A stretch of 64,000 nucleotides of DNA. Source: Variovorax sp. ZS18.2.2 (GTDB taxonomy: Bacteria; Pseudomonadota; Gammaproteobacteria; Burkholderiales; Burkholderiaceae_C). The notes under the pieces were generated by a model. That model was not told the DNA's origin, did not search any database, and saw nothing but the letters and a program-made list of their open reading frames with translations. This document shows, piece by piece, positions 1 through 8,648 of this stretch. The translations under genes and the position numbers were made by a program. The DNA is taken from NCBI RefSeq assembly GCF_024701975.1, contig NZ_JANLNM010000006.1, forward strand, positions 421,225 to 485,224. The letters run 5' to 3'. Position 1 is the stretch's first letter, and every line of letters starts with the position of its first letter.

Positions 1-2441
1 TGAGCATTGCGCGGTCCGCCTCTTCCCTGCAGCTCGCACGCGAGACGCGTGAGCGTTTCGTATTGGCCACGGAAGGGGCCATCGTCCCGCTGGCCCGCGC
101 GATCCGCGACCGGCTGACGCAGCTGGCTTCGGAGGTGAGCAACGCCCGCGCCATGCAGGAACACCGCGACGATTTCGTGGCGTTCCAGGGCCAGGCGACG
201 CAATGGGTGACGCTCGCGCAGACAGGCTGGCGCAAGGCCCTGGGCGCCGCCACGCAAACCGGCGGATTGACGACCTTTCCCACGGCGCTGCGGCTCGAGC
301 TGATCGGCGACGAGGTGGTCGAGACCAACATCCTTGCCTCGCGCCTCGCGCAGGTGATCCACGACAAGGCGAGCTTCGAACTCAGCGACCTGCGCCTGCG
401 CATCCAGCACCTCGAAGGCACGAGCGAGCTCGATTCGAAGGACGTGCTCAAGCCCGAGACGTTGGCCAGGCTGCTGGTGGAGCAGTGGCTGGCCGCCGGC
501 CTGAGCCGCGAACTCTGGAGCCGCGTGCAGGACACGGTGCAGCTGCAGTTGCTCGACGTGATCGTCAAGGCCTACGAGAGCGCCAATGCCTACCTGATCG
601 CCAACGGCGTGATGCAGGAGATCGACCTCAAGAGCTTCGTGCGGCGCACCGGCAATGCCGCAGGCGCGGGCAACAGCGCCGGCTTCAACACTTCCTTTTC
701 GGGCGGGGCCGCTTCGGCGACCGCGCCGATGATGGACGGCGGCGGCCAGCAGCAGCGTCCCGGCTATGGCGCACAGGCGCCGCAGCAATCACAGCAGCCG
801 CAACCGCAGGCCTCCGTGCCGATGCCCGCCTCGTCGACGATCGGCGGCTCGCCGCTGATGATCGCGCGGCAGCGCGCCCAGACCGCGCTGCTGAGTCTCA
901 AGCGATTCGTCACGGGGCGCATCGGCGGCGACAGCACCACCGTTGCCGTCCAGAATTCGATCACCGGCACCGCCCCGGGGGGGCGCGCGACCGGTCCCGG
1001 CGGCGGCACCGCGGGCGGCGGCGGCAACACCGCCCCGCGGCAGTTCTCCAGGACCTTTGCCGGCGCCATCGCCGAAGCCGAGGCGGCTTACCGCATGGCT
1101 GCCACGCAGTACATGGACGCGTCGGGTGAGCAGGCCACGGTCATCCAGCAGACCGCGGTGGACCTGCGCCGGCGCAGCACCGAGCTCAAGAAGCGCGCCC
1201 CCACCACGGCCGACAAGGCCACCGTGGAAATCGTCGCGCTCATGTTCCAGGCCATCCTGGCCGAGGAGCGGATTCCGTTCTCGGCGCGCGTGTGGTTCGC
1301 GCGGCTGCAGATGCCGGTGCTGCGCGTGGCCATCGCCGAGCCTGAATTTTTCGGCACGCTGCAGCATCCCGCGCGCATGCTGATCGACCGCATGGGCTCC
1401 TGCGTGATGGGCTTCGACGCGGCGGCCATCACCGGCAGCGCGCTCGAGGGCGAAATCCGCCGCGTGGTGCAGGTGATCGAGCAATACCCCGAGACCGGGC
1501 AGCGCGTGTTCAAGCTGGTGTTCGACGAGTTCGTCGCTTTCCTCAACCGCTACCTCACGCAGAGCGACACCACGCAGCGCGTGATGAGCGTGGCGCAGCA
1601 GGTCGAGCAGAAGGAAACGATGGCGATCCAGTACACCATCGAGTTGCGCAAGATGCTCAACGACATGCCGGTGCGCGACGAGATCCGCGAGTTCCTGTTC
1701 AAGATCTGGGCCGAGGTGCTGGCGATTGCCGCGCTGCGCTACGGTGTACAGGGCGAGCAGACCGTGATGTTGAAGCGCGTGGCCTCCGAGCTGGTCTGGG
1801 CCGCGAGCGCCAAGCCCAACCGCACCGACCGCGCACGTGTGATCCAGGACCTGCCGCAACTGCTGCAGCGCCTGCGCCAGGGCATGGCACTGCTGGGCAT
1901 CGTCGACGAGCCGCAGGAAGCGCACATCAAGACCATCGGCGCCACGCTGTCCGACGCCTTCCTGTCGAAGACCGAGGCGATCCCGCAGGCCAAGATCGAG
2001 GCCATGGCCGAGCGCCTGGCGCATCTGGAGGATTTCGTGAGCGACATCGGCGGCACCGCCGATCTGCCGCTCGATGCCCACAGCATCGAACTGCTGCTGG
2101 GCGTGGACGCCGCCTCGATCGAGGTGGTGCCCGATGCCGCCGGCGTGCAGGTGCCCGAAGACATGCTGGCCTGGGCGCACGAGCTGCAAGTGGGCAACTG
2201 GTTCATGCTGGACCACAACGACCGCGTGAGCCAGGTGCAGTTCGTCTGGCGCAGCGATCGGAAGCAATTGCACCTGTTCGCCACGGCGGACGGCCGCAGC
2301 TTCCTGATCCAGGCGGGGCGGTTGGCAACTTATCTGCAGGCCGGCCTGCTGGTGCCGGCCGAGGAAGAGACGCTCACGGTGCGCGCCACGCGCGAGGCGT
2401 TGGCGAAGCTCGACGCGAATCCCGAGCGCTTGCTGAACTAG
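1..2441 (+). CDS. DUF1631 family protein (5' end at window edge)
   Basis: Large cytosolic protein matching the DUF1631 family of beta- and gammaproteobacteria; its function is not established. The reading frame is open to the left edge (first complete codon at 3). Bases 1-2 are TG followed by AGC ATT GCG, so the true start is probably an ATG whose A lies just outside the window; a TTG at 63 also exists but would discard conserved-looking sequence. About 812 residues are visible. Two low-complexity linkers, a Gln/Pro/Gly-rich one near window-frame residues 220-275 and a Gly-rich one near 320-345, separate helical N- and C-terminal parts. It is convergent with smg, with only 21 bases between the two stops. 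No signal peptide or membrane segment is seen. Family assignment is fairly sure; role unknown. Confidence 0.85.
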   Translation, partial: SIARSASSLQLARETRERFVLATEGAIVPLARAIRDRLTQLASEVSNARAMQEHRDDFVAFQGQATQWVTLAQTGWRKALGAATQTGGLTTFPTALRLELIGDEVVETNILASRLAQVIHDKASFELSDLRLRIQHLEGTSELDSKDVLKPETLARLLVEQWLAAGLSRELWSRVQDTVQLQLLDVIVKAYESANAYLIANGVMQEIDLKSFVRRTGNAAGAGNSAGFNTSFSGGAASATAPMMDGGGQQQRPGYGAQAPQQSQQPQPQASVPMPASSTIGGSPLMIARQRAQTALLSLKRFVTGRIGGDSTTVAVQNSITGTAPGGRATGPGGGTAGGGGNTAPRQFSRTFAGAIAEAEAAYRMAATQYMDASGEQATVIQQTAVDLRRRSTELKKRAPTTADKATVEIVALMFQAILAEERIPFSARVWFARLQMPVLRVAIAEPEFFGTLQHPARMLIDRMGSCVMGFDAAAITGSALEGEIRRVVQVIEQYPETGQRVFKLVFDEFVAFLNRYLTQSDTTQRVMSVAQQVEQKETMAIQYTIELRKMLNDMPVRDEIREFLFKIWAEVLAIAALRYGVQGEQTVMLKRVASELVWAASAKPNRTDRARVIQDLPQLLQRLRQGMALLGIVDEPQEAHIKTIGATLSDAFLSKTEAIPQAKIEAMAERLAHLEDFVSDIGGTADLPLDAHSIELLLGVDAASIEVVPDAAGVQVPEDMLAWAHELQVGNWFMLDHNDRVSQVQFVWRSDRKQLHLFATADGRSFLIQAGRLATYLQAGLLVPAEEETLTVRATREALAKLDANPERLLN

Positions 2442-2462
2442 TAGCCAGCCGACGCGGCAGGC

Positions 2463-2981
2463 TCAGTGCGCGATTCGCCCTTCGCGGCTTTCGCACAACT
2501 CGTCGAGCACCAATGCATCGGGCTCGATGCCGGTGCTCCAGTGCACCATCAGCACGATGATCTTGAGCTCGTCGAGCGCCACCGGATCGCCCGGGGCCGC
2601 CATCGCGCGCTCGATCACGATCTCGCGCAATCCACACGGCAGCACGTTCGACGATTCGAGAAAGCGGATGAAGCCGAGGCATTCGGCGCCCAGGTGTTCC
2701 TGCTCGGCCTGGGAGTAGACGCGCATGGCGTCGTCCGACTGGGGCAGGGAGGCTTCAGGCGCGCCGCGGAAGGTGACCGTGGCGGAGGCATCGTCGTCGG
2801 CATCGAGCTCCAGCTGCATGCCCTGCGTTGCGAGGCTCAGGCCGTCGAGCCAGTGAAGGGCATCGCGGATCTCGTCTGCCTCGAAACCGTGGGCACTGAG
2901 CTTGCGGCCCAGTTGTTCGGGTTCGGGGCAGGCATCGCCGCGCCAATAGTTTTCGTAGACAAAAACAAGCACTTCGAACAT
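2463..2981 (-). CDS. smg: DUF494 family protein Smg
   Basis: Smg is a small acidic protein of unknown biochemical role, found next to dprA in many proteobacteria. The 172-residue product opens with the family hallmark MFEVLVFVYENYW and is rich in Asp and Glu. The ATG at 2981 was chosen because the homologous N-terminus begins there; the longer upstream frame is unlike the family. It follows dprA on the same strand after 34 bases. There is no clear Shine-Dalgarno, but a TATATT hexamer ends six bases before the ATG. The family is certain from sequence and context; function is not. Confidence 0.92.
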   Translation of the reverse strand: MFEVLVFVYENYWRGDACPEPEQLGRKLSAHGFEADEIRDALHWLDGLSLATQGMQLELDADDDASATVTFRGAPEASLPQSDDAMRVYSQAEQEHLGAECLGFIRFLESSNVLPCGLREIVIERAMAAPGDPVALDELKIIVLMVHWSTGIEPDALVLDELCESREGRIAH

Positions 2982-2987
2982 GAGCCC

Positions 2988-2993
2988 AATATA
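2988..2993 (-). promoter_or_regulatory. -10-like hexamer TATATT, 6 bases before smg ATG
   Basis: On the minus strand TATATT is followed by six bases and then the smg start codon, with no ribosome binding site between. If it acts as a -10 box, transcription would start at or next to the A of the ATG and give a leaderless mRNA. No good -35 is seen 16-18 bases upstream, and smg could also be read through from dprA. Confidence 0.35.
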
Positions 2994-3015
2994 GCCCACG
3001 AATGTGCAAGGCAGG

Positions 3016-4167
3016 CTAGGTGGATGCCATTCGCTGAAACAGCCCACCGGGCAGGCGTGAAATGTGCCCGTCCAGTTCGAGTTCGAGCATCTTCGCTTGC
3101 AGCGCAGCGGCACTCCAGCCGGTGCGGGCGCTGAGCGCGTCGAGGCTCACGGGCTCGAAGCCGAGCGCGTCGAGCAGCGGGTCTTCGGAGGCCGATGCGT
3201 CGTTGCCTGCGTGGCCGTTCGAGGGGGCGGCGCTGGCTGTGCCGTTTGTGCGCAGCGGCGGCAGCTCCTCGAGGATGTCAGCCACCGACTCGACCAGCTT
3301 CGCGCCCTGGCGGATCAACGCATGGCAGCCGCGCGATTGCGGCGAATGGATCGAGCCCGGGATGGCGAACACCTCCTTGCCCTGTTCCGAGGTGAGCCGC
3401 GCGGTGATGAGCGAGCCCGATGCCAAAGCCGCCTCAACCACCAGCGTGCCGCGCGCCAGCCCCGCGATGAGCCGGTTGCGCTTCGGAAAATTCTGGGTGA
3501 GGGGCGGCGTGCCGAGCGGAAGCTCGCTCACGATCAGCCCCTGCAAAGTGATGCGGTGCGCGAGGTCGCGGTGGCGCGCGGGGTACACGCGGTCCAGGCC
3601 GGTACCGACCACGGCCACTGTGGCGAGCCGCGGCGCATCGCCGGCTGCATCGAGCGCGCCCTGGTGCGCTGCGCCGTCTACGCCCAGCGCGAGGCCCGAC
3701 ACGACGGGCAGTCCCGCATCGCCCAAGGCCCGCGCAAAGCTGCGTGCATTGGTGGCGCCTTGCGGCGTCGGATTGCGGCTGCCGACGACGGCGATGCTGT
3801 TCTGCAACTGCGTCAGGTCGAAGTCCGCGGCGCCGAGCACGTAGAGCATCAGCGGCGGGTCGACCATTTCGAGCAGCGAGGCCGGATAGCCGGCATCGCC
3901 GAGCGTGACGAGGCGGCGGGTGACGCCGTTGCCCTCGACCGTTTGAAGCCATTGCCAGGTCTGGTCGATCGATGCCTGCAGGCCGTGGGGCGCCTGTTGA
4001 AGCGCCTCGGCCTGCGCGGTGCTGACGACCTGCCGCAACGCGGCATTGCCTTGTGCGAAAACCCCTTCGGGCAGGCCGAATGCCGCGAGCAGCTTGCGCG
4101 CGGTGCCGTCGCCGATGCCCGGCGTCAGTGAAAGCCGCAGCCAGCCTGCGAGTTCTGCGCGTTCCAA
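3016..4167 (-). CDS. dprA: DNA processing protein DprA
   Basis: DprA loads RecA on incoming single-stranded DNA during natural transformation and protects it. The 383-residue protein has an N-terminal SAM-like helical region, the Rossmann-like core with VVGSRNPT near residue 127, SGLALGVDGAAHQGAL and a following NRLIAGLARGTLVVEA segment, and a C-terminal winged-helix (DprA-WH) with the typical D-x-L-S-x-R-T-G-W pattern. The start is TTG at 4167, chosen because MERAELAGWLRLSLTPGIG is the normal N-terminus and no ATG is available upstream. It lies between a LysM protein (37 bases upstream) and smg downstream, probably one transcript. Length is normal for the family. Confidence 0.95.
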   Translation of the reverse strand: MERAELAGWLRLSLTPGIGDGTARKLLAAFGLPEGVFAQGNAALRQVVSTAQAEALQQAPHGLQASIDQTWQWLQTVEGNGVTRRLVTLGDAGYPASLLEMVDPPLMLYVLGAADFDLTQLQNSIAVVGSRNPTPQGATNARSFARALGDAGLPVVSGLALGVDGAAHQGALDAAGDAPRLATVAVVGTGLDRVYPARHRDLAHRITLQGLIVSELPLGTPPLTQNFPKRNRLIAGLARGTLVVEAALASGSLITARLTSEQGKEVFAIPGSIHSPQSRGCHALIRQGAKLVESVADILEELPPLRTNGTASAAPSNGHAGNDASASEDPLLDALGFEPVSLDALSARTGWSAAALQAKMLELELDGHISRLPGGLFQRMAST

Positions 4168-4204
4168 ACGGGTAGGGGCGAGGACGTGGGTGCCGGAAAG
4201 CCGA

Positions 4205-5422
4205 TCAGGGGTTGACGAGGAAGTCGCCCGCCTTCGGGGTGTCGTTGATCTCGAGCACCAGGGCGTAGGACACCTTCTCGAAGGTGCGGAACACCATCAG
4301 GAGGCCGATGCGTTCGTTCGGCAGCTTGATGGTTTCCTTGCGCGCGCCGGTGCGGTCGAGGATGGTTTCGCCGTTCTTCAGGATGGCCAGCACATGGCCG
4401 CTGTCGATGCCGTCGCGCGTGCCCTTGTTGATGGCCACCACCTGGTTCTGCGCCGCGAACTGCACCGCGTTGCCGTAGACCGAGATGATCCGGCCATCGA
4501 CCTGCGTCGAGGGCGCGCGCGGTGCGTAGCTCAGCAGCTGGCGCGGCGGTTCGGGCAGCAGGCGGTCGCCAGCGCGCATTTCTTCGCGCGAGGCCACGAT
4601 GTCGATGCTGGCAGGGACGACCGTGATGATGTCCTTGTCCTCGACCGTCTCGATGGTGGTCGATTCGCCGCGTTGCAACTGGGCCTTGCCCAGGTACTGC
4701 GCCTCGTAGCCGAGGATTTCGCCCGTGCCCGGGTCCTTGAGCGGTGTGGCGTTGCGGAAGATGCGGAAGTTCTGGATCGGACCCGGCACTTCGACCAGCG
4801 GCGACTCGGGGTTGCCGCGGGCGTAGGCCCGGTCACCGCGCGACAGCAGCACGCGGCTGTCATTGCCGGCAACGATGCGCGGCGCGCTTTCGAGTGTGCC
4901 GGCGTCCACCACGATCGGTTCGCTGAGGAAGGGCTCGATCAGGCTCGGGTTGAGCGTGGGCAATGCCATGCCGGCCAGCGAGTCGAAACGGGTGCGGGGC
5001 GAGAGCTTGATGGTGCCCCCGTCGCCGCTGACGCCGCCGCGGCGGGTGGTCAGGCGTGCCCGGCCACCGCTCTTGTCCAGATAGAGGACCTGGCCGGGGT
5101 AGATGCGGTGGGGGTTGGCGATCTCGTTGATGTTCATGCCCCACAGTTCCGGCCAGCGCCAGGGGCGCAGCAGGTAGAGGCGGGAGATGGCCCAGAGCGT
5201 GTCGCCGGACTTGACCGTGTATTCGTCGGGTGCCTTCGGCGACAGCTCGCTCAGCGGCACGCCCGCCTGGGCGGTCTGCTGGGCGGTGGCGCGCTGCTGC
5301 GGCGTGACGGGGTAGTTTTGAGCCCAGGCCGTGGTGGCGCCGCAACTGCCGATTACCGCCAGGGCGGTCAGCGTGGCGAGGAAATTGGGGCGCTGGCGTT
5401 CGGTGGATCTGAGCTTTTTCAT
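4205..5422 (-). CDS. LysM-domain secreted peptidoglycan-binding protein
   Basis: Predicted periplasmic or cell-wall-associated protein. The 405-residue product starts with a signal peptide (MKKLRSTERQ, hydrophobic ALAVIGSC stretch, likely cleavage after AWA). A LysM domain follows near residues 70-120, with YTVKSGDTLWAIS and later NPHRIYPGQVLYL. The rest (about 280 residues) is a beta-rich region without a recognised catalytic motif. ATG 5422 is preferred over an in-frame upstream ATG at 5470 because the signal peptide begins there. Such LysM proteins commonly precede dprA in this group. It is divergent from def (160 bases between starts). Function beyond peptidoglycan binding is not deducible. 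Confidence 0.88.
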   Translation of the reverse strand: MKKLRSTERQRPNFLATLTALAVIGSCGATTAWAQNYPVTPQQRATAQQTAQAGVPLSELSPKAPDEYTVKSGDTLWAISRLYLLRPWRWPELWGMNINEIANPHRIYPGQVLYLDKSGGRARLTTRRGGVSGDGGTIKLSPRTRFDSLAGMALPTLNPSLIEPFLSEPIVVDAGTLESAPRIVAGNDSRVLLSRGDRAYARGNPESPLVEVPGPIQNFRIFRNATPLKDPGTGEILGYEAQYLGKAQLQRGESTTIETVEDKDIITVVPASIDIVASREEMRAGDRLLPEPPRQLLSYAPRAPSTQVDGRIISVYGNAVQFAAQNQVVAINKGTRDGIDSGHVLAILKNGETILDRTGARKETIKLPNERIGLLMVFRTFEKVSYALVLEINDTPKAGDFLVNP

Positions 5423-5582
5423 GTCTGGATGGGTGAGCGCACGACGTATCGTTGCGCATACGAATCTCACAATTTGCTACGAATTCTGCGCCCGAAGCCC
5501 TTGAGAGGGCAACGTTTTCGGGTCCGGAGGCGGCCTCGCGTCGCGGAATTGGCGAAAATAGCCACAACTTCCCCCCGATTTC

Positions 5583-6101
5583 ATGGCCAAACGAATCATT
5601 CTGAGTTACCCGGACAAGCGCCTGCACACGGTGGCCAAGCCGGTGCAGGGCGTCGACGCGCGCATCAAGGCCTTGGTCGCCGACATGCTGGAGACCATGT
5701 ACGACGCCGAAGGCATCGGCCTGGCAGCGACCCAGGTCGACGTGCACGAGCGGCTCGTCGTCATCGATGTGTCCGAAGAGCGCAACAAGCCGATCGTGCT
5801 GATCAACCCCGAAATCACCTGGGCCAGCGAAGAAAAGGTGCTCAATGAAGAGGGCTGCCTTTCGGTGCCGGGCATTTATGACGGCGTGATGCGTTCCACC
5901 TCCGTCAAGGTCCAGGCGCTCGACGAGAACGGCGAAATGCGCACCATCGAGGCCGACGGCCTCCTGGCCGTGTGCGTCCAGCACGAACTCGATCACCTGC
6001 TGGGCAAGGTGTTCGTCGAATACCTCTCGCCCCTGAAGCGCAACCGCATCAAGAGCAAGCTGCTCAAGCAGCAGCGCGAAGAAACGCGCGAACGGGCCTG
6101 A
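5583..6101 (+). CDS. def: peptide deformylase
   Basis: Removes the formyl group from the N-terminal Met of new proteins, a metal-dependent and usually essential step. The 172-residue protein carries all three family motifs: GIGLAATQ at residues 44-51, EGCLSVPG with metal-ligand Cys92, and HELDH at 134-138 giving two His ligands and the catalytic Glu135. It opens a plus-strand operon with a lipoprotein gene (5 bases later), fmt and azlCD. Pairing with fmt is the classical def-fmt arrangement. No good Shine-Dalgarno is seen in front of the ATG. Confidence 0.97.
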   Translation: MAKRIILSYPDKRLHTVAKPVQGVDARIKALVADMLETMYDAEGIGLAATQVDVHERLVVIDVSEERNKPIVLINPEITWASEEKVLNEEGCLSVPGIYDGVMRSTSVKVQALDENGEMRTIEADGLLAVCVQHELDHLLGKVFVEYLSPLKRNRIKSKLLKQQREETRERA

Positions 6102-6106
6102 ATCCC

Positions 6107-6604
6107 ATGACCTTGCGCAGCCTCGGCTCCCTCGCGGCATTGGTGGTTCTCGCAACGGTCGCGGGCTGCGCCAACGAGCCCACCCGCATCCAGCCTGGCA
6201 CCACCGCTGCCGACACCCTGCAACGCCTGGGTGCCCCCACCGGCCGCTACCCGCTCAACAACGGCGGCGAGCGGCTGCAGTATTCGCGCATGCCGGCCGG
6301 CTTCGAGGTCACCGACATCGACGTGGATGCCTCGGGCAAGGTCGTTTCGGTGACGCAGGTGCTGAGCGAGGCGCGCTTTGGCTACGACATCAAGGTCAAC
6401 GAGTGGCGCCAGAACGATGTCATGGCCTTCTACGGCCGGCCCTACCAGACCGACCGCGTGAGTTCCTTCGACGGCGTCGTCTGGACCTGGCGCTACAAGG
6501 CCGTGAACGAGCGCCGCATGCTCTATATCTATATCGACCCCACCGGCGTGGTCCGTCGCTATCACACGGGGGATGACCTCGAATTCGAACGGGTCCGGGA
6601 TTGA
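6107..6604 (+). CDS. small outer-membrane-type lipoprotein, function unknown
   Basis: The 165-residue product begins with a lipoprotein signal peptide (MTLRSLGSLAALVVLATVAGC, predicted lipidated Cys at residue 21). After it comes a repeated module, TTAADTLQRLGAP near residues 32-44 and NDVMAFYGRP near 105-114, reminiscent of SmpA/BamE-like lipoproteins, which use a start-of-helix LG.P motif. That similarity is suggestive only. ATG 6107 is the only start that leaves a proper signal peptide. It sits between def and fmt, and its TGA overlaps the TTG start of fmt, so the three are co-translated. Confidence 0.8.
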   Translation: MTLRSLGSLAALVVLATVAGCANEPTRIQPGTTAADTLQRLGAPTGRYPLNNGGERLQYSRMPAGFEVTDIDVDASGKVVSVTQVLSEARFGYDIKVNEWRQNDVMAFYGRPYQTDRVSSFDGVVWTWRYKAVNERRMLYIYIDPTGVVRRYHTGDDLEFERVRD

Positions 6605-7554
6605 GCCGGCTCAAGATCGCTTTTGCGGGCACGCCCGAGTTCGCGCGCGTTGCCCTGGAGGCCATTGCCGCCGCCGGTCATGACATCGTGCTGGTGCTGA
6701 GCCAGCCCGACCGGCCCGCGGGCCGCGGCATGAAGCTGCAGGCTTCCCCCGTCAAGCAGTGCGCGGTCGCCAACGGCTGGCCGGTGGCGCAGCCGCGCAG
6801 CCTGCGCCTGGATGGCAAGTACCCGGACGAAGCCGCGACCGGTCGCGATGCCCTGCTGCAGGCGCAACCCGACGTGATGGTGGTCGCCGCCTATGGGCTC
6901 ATCCTGCCGCAGTGGGTGCTCGACCTTCCGGTGCACGGGTGCCTGAACATCCATGCGAGCCTCCTGCCGCGCTGGCGCGGCGCGGCGCCGATCCACCGCG
7001 CCATCGAGGCCGGCGATGCAGAGACCGGCATCACCATCATGCAGATGGACGCGGGCCTGGACACCGGCGACATGCTGCTGCGCGAAGCCGTGGACATCGG
7101 CAGCGACAACACCGCCCGCCTGCACGATCGCCTGGCAGAGCTGGGCGGCCGGATGATCGTCGAGGCTTTGGCGAACCTCGGCGGGTTGACCTGCACGCCG
7201 CAGCCGGCCGAAGGCGTTACCTACGCCAACAAGGTCGAGAAGCACGAAGCGCTGATCGACTGGGCCCAGCCCGCTGACGCCATCGTGCGGCGCATCCGGG
7301 CCTTCGATCCATTCCCGGGCGCCAACAGTCCGCTCGACGGCGAGACCATCAAGCTCTGGACCGCGCACGCGGTGCCCGCCGGCGCGCCGGCCGCGCCCGG
7401 GACGATTCTGGCCGTCGACGACACCGGCGTCGCGGTGGTTGCCGGAGATTCGGGCGTGCTGCTCACCGAGCTCCAGCGTCCGGGCGGCAAGCGCCTGCCC
7501 GTGGCCGATTTCCTGCGCGGCTTCGACCTGAAGCCCGGGCAGGCGTTCGGCTGA
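6601..7554 (+). CDS. fmt: methionyl-tRNA formyltransferase
   Basis: Formylates Met on initiator tRNA using 10-formyl-tetrahydrofolate. The 317-residue protein begins IAFAGTPEFA, and has NIHASLLPRWRGAAPI (family SLLP signature with the catalytic Asn-His pair) and ITIMQMDAGLDTGDM, followed by a C-terminal OB-fold domain. The start is TTG at 6601, inside the overlap TTGA with the upstream lipoprotein stop; an ATG is not available at the conserved N-terminus. The stop shares one base with the azlC ATG. Confidence 0.96.
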   Translation: MSRLKIAFAGTPEFARVALEAIAAAGHDIVLVLSQPDRPAGRGMKLQASPVKQCAVANGWPVAQPRSLRLDGKYPDEAATGRDALLQAQPDVMVVAAYGLILPQWVLDLPVHGCLNIHASLLPRWRGAAPIHRAIEAGDAETGITIMQMDAGLDTGDMLLREAVDIGSDNTARLHDRLAELGGRMIVEALANLGGLTCTPQPAEGVTYANKVEKHEALIDWAQPADAIVRRIRAFDPFPGANSPLDGETIKLWTAHAVPAGAPAAPGTILAVDDTGVAVVAGDSGVLLTELQRPGGKRLPVADFLRGFDLKPGQAFG

Positions 7555-8294
7555 TGTTCCTTTCAGCAGCCATCCGCCAGCGCCCCGAATTCCGCAGGGG
7601 CATCCGCGACATGTCCTCGGCTGCGCTGGGCATCGGTGCCTGGGGCCTGATGACCGGCGTGGCCATGGTCAAGTCGAACATGAGCGTGGTCGAGGCGGTG
7701 GCGATGACGCTGTTCGTCTATGCCGGCAGTTCGCAGCTCGCGGCCATTCCGCTCCTGTTCGCGGGCGCGCCGGCCTGGGTGATCCTGGCAACGGGCTTCT
7801 GCGTCAACCTGCGCTTCGTGGTCTTCAGCCTGCACCTGCGGCCCTACCTCATGCACATGCCGCGCCTACGGCGCATGACGCACGGCTACCTGACGGCGGA
7901 CCTGAGCTACGCGCTCTTCACCCGGCAGTACCCGGTGCCGCCCGTGACCCTCGCCGAGCAGCAGTCGCAGGAGGCCTATCTCACCGGCAACTACTTCGTG
8001 ACCTGGTGCTCGTGGATGGGCATGAGCCTGCTGGGCGTTGCGCTTGCCAACCTGATTCCGCAGACCTGGGGCCTCGGCTTTGCCGGTGTGCTGAGTCTGG
8101 TGGCGATCGTCTGCTCGATGGCGACGACGCCGCTGCGCATCCTGGCCGCGCTGATCGCGGGCGCTACGGCCGTCGCGGCCTATGCGCTGCCGCTCAAGCT
8201 CAACATCGTCGTGGCGATCGGCGCCGCGGTGCTGCTGTGCTTCTGGCTCGAGAAGCAGTTCGGGCTCGACCCCGATGCGGAGGACGACAAGTGA
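7554..8294 (+). CDS. azlC: AzlC family branched-chain amino acid exporter, large subunit
   Basis: AzlC with AzlD forms an inner-membrane exporter for branched-chain amino acids and analogues. The 246-residue protein starts with a cytosolic RQRPEFRRGIRDM segment, followed by several hydrophobic helices including the conserved FVYAGSSQLAAIPL and CVNLRFVVFSLHL stretches. The C-terminus is acidic. The ATG overlaps the fmt stop by one base, and the stop overlaps the azlD GTG by four bases. Linkage to def-fmt suggests only a shared transcript, not a shared pathway. Confidence 0.93.
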   Translation: MFLSAAIRQRPEFRRGIRDMSSAALGIGAWGLMTGVAMVKSNMSVVEAVAMTLFVYAGSSQLAAIPLLFAGAPAWVILATGFCVNLRFVVFSLHLRPYLMHMPRLRRMTHGYLTADLSYALFTRQYPVPPVTLAEQQSQEAYLTGNYFVTWCSWMGMSLLGVALANLIPQTWGLGFAGVLSLVAIVCSMATTPLRILAALIAGATAVAAYALPLKLNIVVAIGAAVLLCFWLEKQFGLDPDAEDDK

Positions 8295-8626
8295 GAGGCA
8301 CCGACCTCTGGACGCTGGGCGTGATCGCCGGGCTGGCCCTCGTCACCGTGCTCACGCGCTGCTTCTTCTTCATCCTCGACCGCCCGTGGGGCCTGCCGGA
8401 CTGGGCGCACCGCGCGCTGCACTACGCGCCAGCGGCCGCGCTGGCCGGCGTGATCGCGCCCGAGATCGTGATGACCCAGGGCCACCTGATCACCACGCTG
8501 CACGACGCACGCTTGTACGCGGCCGTGGTCGGCGGTGCTTACTACTTCTGGCGCCGCGGCGTGCTCGGCACCATGCTGGCGGGCATGGCGGTGTACCTGC
8601 CGCTGCACCTCTGGGCCGGCTGGTAG
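8291..8626 (+). CDS. azlD: AzlD family exporter small subunit
   Basis: The small membrane partner of AzlC, 111 residues with about four hydrophobic helices, starting with the typical VIAGLALVTVLTRCFFFI helix and containing HYAPAAALAGVIAPEIV. The start is GTG at 8291 in a GTGA overlap with the azlC stop; earlier in-frame starts would lie deep inside azlC. It is the last gene of the def operon and ends 22 bases from a convergent hydrolase. Confidence 0.92.
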   Translation: MRGTDLWTLGVIAGLALVTVLTRCFFFILDRPWGLPDWAHRALHYAPAAALAGVIAPEIVMTQGHLITTLHDARLYAAVVGGAYYFWRRGVLGTMLAGMAVYLPLHLWAGW

Positions 8627-8648
8627 CGCAGCGATTTCCACGGCACGC